Origin: Verrucomicrobiota bacterium
GTDB lineage: Bacteria; Verrucomicrobiota; Verrucomicrobiia; Opitutales; Opitutaceae
Direction of reading: 5' to 3'
Assembly: GCA_023446865.1 (NCBI GenBank)
Contig: JAEXPL010000359.1
Coordinates: forward strand, 1 to 10,245
Length of the DNA stretch: 10,245 bases
A program made the translations under genes and the position numbers. Shown one piece after another: positions 7,279 to 10,245 of the stretch (position 1 is its first letter; every line of letters starts with the position of its first letter). Below the pieces are notes generated by a model. It did not search any database and was not told the origin of the DNA. It saw only the letters and a list, made by a program, of their open reading frames with translations.

Positions 7279-8787
7279 TCAGCTCGCCAGTTCCTGAACG
7301 TCGATTCCGTAGGTGCGGCCTTCGACGGTCAGGGCATAGTGGGCTGCCCCCCCGGCCGAAACCGGCGTGTTCGTCGGTGCGGAGACCGGAGCGGTGGCGG
7401 TGACCGGGGGCACAGGTGTGGGAGCGGGAGCCGGAGCGGGAGCCGGAGCGGGCTTGAGGAGCTTGTCGAGTTCTTGCGGGAACATCGCGTGGAGCACGGC
7501 CATCTCGTCCGTGTCCGGGAAGTTCTTCGCGCGCAGCTCCTCCTTGAGCTTGGCCATCCGCGGCGGGAGGAGGTCGGCCTGACGTTCCTCGGAGCGCTTG
7601 AGGCCGGACTGCTTCTCGACGTGGTGGAGGAGATCGGCGTAGACGGGCCCGGGAGTGCGGCCGTATTTGCCGAGGAGGACGTCGGCGGTGGGCTGGGCGA
7701 TGTTCTTCCAGCGGCCGAACTTGACGTTGAGCATGGCCTGAGTGCCGACGATCTGGGAGGTCGGGGTGACGAGTGGGATCCAGCCGAGGCACTCGCGCAC
7801 GTAGGGGATCTCGGCGAGCACCTGGTCGAGCTGGCCGTCCATCTTCTGCTCCTTGAGCTGGTTCCGGAAGTTGGAGAGCATGCCACCAGGAACCTGGTAC
7901 ACGAGGGTGGCGGTGTCGGTCTTCTCGTTGGCGGGGGAGGTGAATTTGCCGAGGTCGGCGTACACCTTCTCGAAGTGTTTGCCGAGCGCGACGAGCTTGG
8001 CGCGGTCGTAGGACGGGCAGCGGTCGAGGCCCTCGAACACGGCGAGCATGCGGAGCGTATCCGGCTGCCCGGTGCCATTGGCGAAGGGGGCGATGGAGGT
8101 GTCGATCCAGTCGACACCGGCCTGCACGGCCGCGTGATAGGAGGCGGCGGCGAGCCCAGCGGTGTCGTGACTGTGAAGGACGACGGGGAGCTTGGTGCGT
8201 TCCTTGATGCCGGCGACCAGCGCGCGGGCGATCTCCGGCTGAATCAGACCGGCCATGTCCTTGATGCAGATCGAATCGCAGCCGAGGGCGGCGATCTCCT
8301 CGGCGAGCTTGAGGAAGTTGGCGACGGTGTGGACCGGGCTGAGCGTGTAGCAGATCGTGCCCTGGGCGTGCTTGCCGGCCTTCTTCACGGCCTTGATCGC
8401 GGTGCGCAGGTTGCGGACGTCGTTGAGCGCGTCGAAGACGCGGAAGATGTCGAGGCCGCGGGCGGCGGTGGCGGCGACAAAGGCTTCGACGACGTCGTCG
8501 GGGAAGGAGGTGTACTGGACGAGATTTTGTCCGCGCAGGAGCATCATCTGCGGGGTCTTCGGGGCCGCCTTCTTGAGGGTGCCGAGGCGCTCGAAGGGGT
8601 TTTCTCCGAGGAAGCGCAGACAGGAGTCGATGGTGGCGCCGCCCCAGGTCTCGAGTGCGCCGAAGCCGAGGGAATCGAGATCCGCACAGGCGGGCAGCAT
8701 CTGGGCGGTGGTCATGCGGGTCGCGGCGAGCGACTGGTGGCCATCGCGGAGGACGGTGTTGTTGAAAACGACTGGGGTGGTTTTCAT
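7279..8787 (-). CDS. Biotin-dependent carboxyltransferase, PycB/OadA type, lacking its biotin carrier domain
   Basis: Carboxyltransferase subunit that moves CO2 between carboxybiotin and pyruvate/oxaloacetate: pyruvate carboxylase subunit B or the alpha subunit of a sodium-pumping oxaloacetate decarboxylase. The 502-residue product begins with the conserved VLRDGHQSLAATRM (12-25, metal ligand D15). The barrel carries K176 in ICIKDMAGL, the lysine carbamylated in this family, and H205/H207 in VLHSHDTAGLA. The conserved PYC/OADA region follows (YQVPGGMLSNFRNQL, NVKFGRWKN, LGKYGRTPGPV). An Ala-Pro linker (445-475) leads to YALTVEGRTYGIDVQELAS and a stop; there is no biotinyl domain and no AMKM motif. 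Full-length OadA has about 590 residues. The frame is open up to 8910, but MKTTPVVFNNT at 8787 is the family's usual start and avoids overlapping the divergent gene. OadA and PycB cannot be separated without oadB/oadG or a PycA gene in view. Confidence 0.9.
   Translation of the reverse strand: MKTTPVVFNNTVLRDGHQSLAATRMTTAQMLPACADLDSLGFGALETWGGATIDSCLRFLGENPFERLGTLKKAAPKTPQMMLLRGQNLVQYTSFPDDVVEAFVAATAARGLDIFRVFDALNDVRNLRTAIKAVKKAGKHAQGTICYTLSPVHTVANFLKLAEEIAALGCDSICIKDMAGLIQPEIARALVAGIKERTKLPVVLHSHDTAGLAAASYHAAVQAGVDWIDTSIAPFANGTGQPDTLRMLAVFEGLDRCPSYDRAKLVALGKHFEKVYADLGKFTSPANEKTDTATLVYQVPGGMLSNFRNQLKEQKMDGQLDQVLAEIPYVRECLGWIPLVTPTSQIVGTQAMLNVKFGRWKNIAQPTADVLLGKYGRTPGPVYADLLHHVEKQSGLKRSEERQADLLPPRMAKLKEELRAKNFPDTDEMAVLHAMFPQELDKLLKPAPAPAPAPAPTPVPPVTATAPVSAPTNTPVSAGGAAHYALTVEGRTYGIDVQELAS
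7421..7453. repeat. Short tandem repeat encoding the Ala-Pro linker
   Basis: The 12-base unit GGAGCGGGAGCC occurs about 2.7 times in a row, inside the carboxyltransferase gene. On the coding strand it spells the alternating Ala-Pro run of the flexible linker. Such repeats can change length by slippage in 12-base steps without shifting the frame. Confidence 0.75.
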
Positions 8788-8852
8788 CGGGAGTCGGAAG
8801 AGACGAATGAAGTTTGCAGGTCGGAAAAGGAGCGCACTAGCGTCGACATACC

Positions 8853-9392
8853 ATGACGGTCGAAGAACGTTTGGCGAAATTTCTGAGCAAAGAACCGCAG
8901 GTCGATTCATCGGCCTACGTGGCGCGTGGCGCGATCCTGGTGGGCGACGTCCGCCTCGGACCGAAGTCCAGCGTCTGGCACGGCTGCGTGCTGCGCGGAG
9001 ACATCAATTCGATTGAAATCGGCGAGGGAAGCAACGTCCAAGATGGCACCATGGTGCACCTCGCCGACAACTACGGCGTGAAGGTGGGCAAGTATGTGAC
9101 CATTGGTCACGCGGCCATGATCCACGCCTGCACGATCGGCGACGGCTGCCTGATCGGCATGCAGGCGACGATCCTCGACGGCGCGGAGGTCGGCGAGGGC
9201 TCGATCGTGGGCGCGAACTCGCTGGTGACGGGTGGCACGAAGATTCCGCCGAACTCGCTGGTGATGGGTTCGCCCGCCAAGGTGGTCCGGGCGCTCAAGC
9301 CGGAGGAACTCGGCAAGGGCCGGGCCTTTGCCGAGAAGTACGTGACCGTGGCCGCCACCCACAAGGCGAAGTTCGGCAACAGCGCGGGGTGA
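8853..9392 (+). CDS. Gamma-class carbonic anhydrase family protein (left-handed beta-helix, YrdA/CamH-like)
   Basis: A 179-residue hexapeptide-repeat protein that would form a left-handed beta-helix trimer in the cytoplasm. Repeats run from about residue 17 to 150 (for example VGDVRLG, IEIGEGSNV, CTIGDGCLIG, AEVGEGSIVG). The three zinc-ligand histidines of the gamma class are present: H69 in MVHLADN, H86 in TIGHAAM and H91 in IHACTIG. So are R48/D50 (LRGDIN) and Q63/D64 (VQDGT), which surround the metal in Cam. The acidic loop of archaeal Cam is missing, as in CamH and YrdA proteins; many of those show weak or no CO2 hydration activity, so catalysis is not assured. An in-frame TAG at 8838 rules out an earlier start. 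An AAGGAG run lies 20 bases upstream, too far to be an ordinary binding site. The gene overlaps the downstream YkvA gene by four bases. Confidence 0.93.
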   Translation: MTVEERLAKFLSKEPQVDSSAYVARGAILVGDVRLGPKSSVWHGCVLRGDINSIEIGEGSNVQDGTMVHLADNYGVKVGKYVTIGHAAMIHACTIGDGCLIGMQATILDGAEVGEGSIVGANSLVTGGTKIPPNSLVMGSPAKVVRALKPEELGKGRAFAEKYVTVAATHKAKFGNSAG

Positions 9393-9685
9393 GCCTGCGC
9401 GAGCAGTTCCGGAGGTTCAAACGCGAGCTCCGGCTTTACCGGAACATCCTGGCCGACTCGCGGACGCCGCGGCGGACGAAGCTGTTGCTGGGGCTGGCCG
9501 TGGCCTACGCCGTCAGCCCGGTGGATCTGATCCCGGATTTCATCCCGGTGCTCGGTCACCTCGACGACCTCGTCGTGGTGCCGGTGCTGGTCTGGCTGGC
9601 GCTGCGAACGATTCCGCGAGGGCTGCTCGAGGAGCACAGAAGGGCGATCGACGAGCGGGTGCCAGAACCGCCGCGCGGCTGCTGA
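9389..9685 (+). CDS. YkvA/DUF1232 family small membrane protein
   Basis: A 98-residue protein starting with GTG, whose GTGA overlaps the TGA of the carbonic anhydrase gene; translation is probably coupled. The family core is unmistakable: AVAYAVSPVDLIPDFIPVLG, followed by LDDLVVVPVLVWLALR. The N-terminal 30 residues are strongly basic and amphipathic (RRFKRELRLYRN). Two hydrophobic stretches (about 31-50 and 58-76) suggest a protein sitting in or on the inner membrane. The molecular function of DUF1232 proteins is not established. Coupling to a gamma carbonic anhydrase homologue is the only functional hint here. The gene ends before a hairpin terminator that mainly serves the opposite strand. 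Confidence 0.9.
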   Translation: MSLREQFRRFKRELRLYRNILADSRTPRRTKLLLGLAVAYAVSPVDLIPDFIPVLGHLDDLVVVPVLVWLALRTIPRGLLEEHRRAIDERVPEPPRGC

Positions 9686-9697
9686 GCGGTGGGCACG

Positions 9698-9731
9698 AAA
9701 AAGCCCGGGGCGCACGAGGCGCACCGGGCTT
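9698..9731 (-). terminator. Rho-independent terminator of the PEP carboxykinase gene
   Basis: On the minus strand AAGCCCGG (9731-9724) pairs perfectly with CCGGGCTT (9708-9701). An inner GCGC/GCGC pairing closes a five-base loop, and a run of five T (9702-9698) follows directly. It begins 25 bases after the pckG stop. On the plus strand the hairpin is followed by TTGAAGC, a poor T-run, so any termination of the YkvA transcript from the other side would be weaker. Confidence 0.85.
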
Positions 9732-9755
9732 GAAGCTTTCAGAGCGTTGACGCGA

Positions 9756-10245
9756 TCAGAGGCGGGAGGTGAGGAGTGCCTTCTCGGCCACCAGCTCCTT
9801 GGGGAGGTTGGTGTAGAGCTTCACGAAGTGCTCTTCGTGGCCCACGACTTCCTTCTTCCACTCGTCGACATTGATGGCGAGGACGGCCTCGAGCTTGGCG
9901 GCGTCGAAGTCCTTCAGGCCGGTGATGTCGATGTCCTTCGAGTACGGCACCCAGCCGATCGGGGACTCCTTGGCGGCGGCCTTGCCGTTGACGCGGTCGA
10001 CGATCCACTTGAGCACGCGCATGTTGTCGCCGAAGCCCGGCCACATGAACTTGCCTTCCGCGCTCTTGCGGAACCAGTTCACGTGGAAGATCTGCGGGAG
10101 GTTGGTGGCGCGCTTCTGCATGCTGAGCCAGTGGGCGAAGTAGTCGCCCACGTTGTAGCCGGTGAAGGGCAGCATGGCCATCGGGTCGCGGCGGACCTGG
10201 CCGATGGTGCCGGCGGCGGCGGCGGTCATCTCGGAGCCCATGGTG
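9756..10245 (-). CDS. pckG: Phosphoenolpyruvate carboxykinase (GTP), C-terminal part; N-terminus beyond the right edge
   Basis: Gluconeogenic enzyme converting oxaloacetate and GTP to PEP, CO2 and GDP. Only the last 162 or so residues are visible. They match the C-terminal lobe of GTP-type PEPCK: TMGSEMTAAAAG, RRDPMAMLPFTGYNVGDYFA followed by HWLSM, IFHVNWFRKSAEGKFMWPG, FGDNMRVLKWIVDRVNG and PIGWVPYSKDID. The FHVNWFRK and WPGFGDN segments are where the guanine base is bound in this family, which separates it from the ATP-type enzyme. The ATG at 10241 is an internal methionine: the frame continues to the edge and the homology starts mid-domain, so about 430 residues should lie outside. The gene ends with TGA at 9758-9756 followed by a strong hairpin terminator. 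No frameshift is seen. Confidence 0.95.
   Translation of the reverse strand, partial: TMGSEMTAAAAGTIGQVRRDPMAMLPFTGYNVGDYFAHWLSMQKRATNLPQIFHVNWFRKSAEGKFMWPGFGDNMRVLKWIVDRVNGKAAAKESPIGWVPYSKDIDITGLKDFDAAKLEAVLAINVDEWKKEVVGHEEHFVKLYTNLPKELVAEKALLTSRL

Noticed and set aside
6817..8856. A 679-codon open frame on the plus strand
   Set aside because: It runs antisense through the carboxyltransferase gene, whose catalytic motifs are complete. The Gly/Glu/Val-rich translation has no recognisable domain.
8788..8910. Earlier start for the carboxyltransferase at 8910
   Set aside because: It would overlap the start of the divergent carbonic anhydrase gene, and the added residues have no counterpart in the family.
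10239..10241. ATG at 10241 as the start of a short complete gene
   Set aside because: The frame stays open to the window edge and the sequence begins in the middle of the conserved PEPCK C-terminal lobe, so this is an internal methionine.
1..10245. CRISPR array, tRNA, insertion sequence or prophage signals
   Set aside because: None seen on either strand by eye. The only tandem repeat is the short linker-coding one, and base composition and coding style are even across the window.

Overview
The window is a dense, very GC-rich stretch of bacterial chromosome with codon choice strongly biased to G/C in third positions. Eight complete or partial housekeeping-type genes lie in alternating orientation, with no mobile element, RNA gene, CRISPR array or phage signature. 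The gene set (PqqL-like M16 protease, GTP-dependent PEP carboxykinase, PycB/OadA-type carboxyltransferase, gamma-class carbonic anhydrase) and the general look of the proteins suggest a Verrucomicrobiota member of the Opitutaceae kind. That placement is an impression from protein style, not a search result, and is only moderately certain.

Layout, left to right. Positions 1-2837 (minus) hold a large secreted M16 metalloprotease whose last residues run off the left edge. A 130-bp divergent intergenic region separates it from a metal-dependent amidohydrolase on plus (2968-3855). This gene ends one base from the end of a convergent hypoxanthine phosphoribosyltransferase on minus (3857-4435). A second divergent region leads to a plus-strand pair: an FbpC/PotA-like ABC transporter ATPase (4563-5633) and an FbpA-like but oversized solute-binding protein (5657-7270), with no permease. 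These converge on a minus-strand carboxyltransferase of the PycB/OadA type (7279-8787) that lacks a biotin carrier domain. Divergent from it is a plus-strand pair overlapping by 4 bp: gamma carbonic anhydrase (8853-9392) and a small YkvA/DUF1232 membrane protein (9389-9685). A strong hairpin terminator (about 9698-9731) then precedes the C-terminal end of GTP-PEPCK on minus (9756-10245), which runs off the right edge.

How the genes may work together. The right-hand third groups three functions acting on CO2/bicarbonate and oxaloacetate: a carboxyltransferase, a carbonic anhydrase and PEPCK. This looks like a loose C3/C4 carbon node, though the genes are in separate transcription units. The ATPase and binding protein presumably form part of an importer, perhaps for ferric iron or another small anion or chelate, with its permease elsewhere. 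The protease, amidohydrolase and purine salvage enzyme have no obvious link to each other.

No clearly new biological system is visible. The points most worth a second look are the carrier-less carboxyltransferase, the permease-less transporter with a membrane-anchored oversized binding protein, and the general lack of Shine-Dalgarno sequences close to the starts of first genes. Every stretch longer than 300 bases is covered by a gene.
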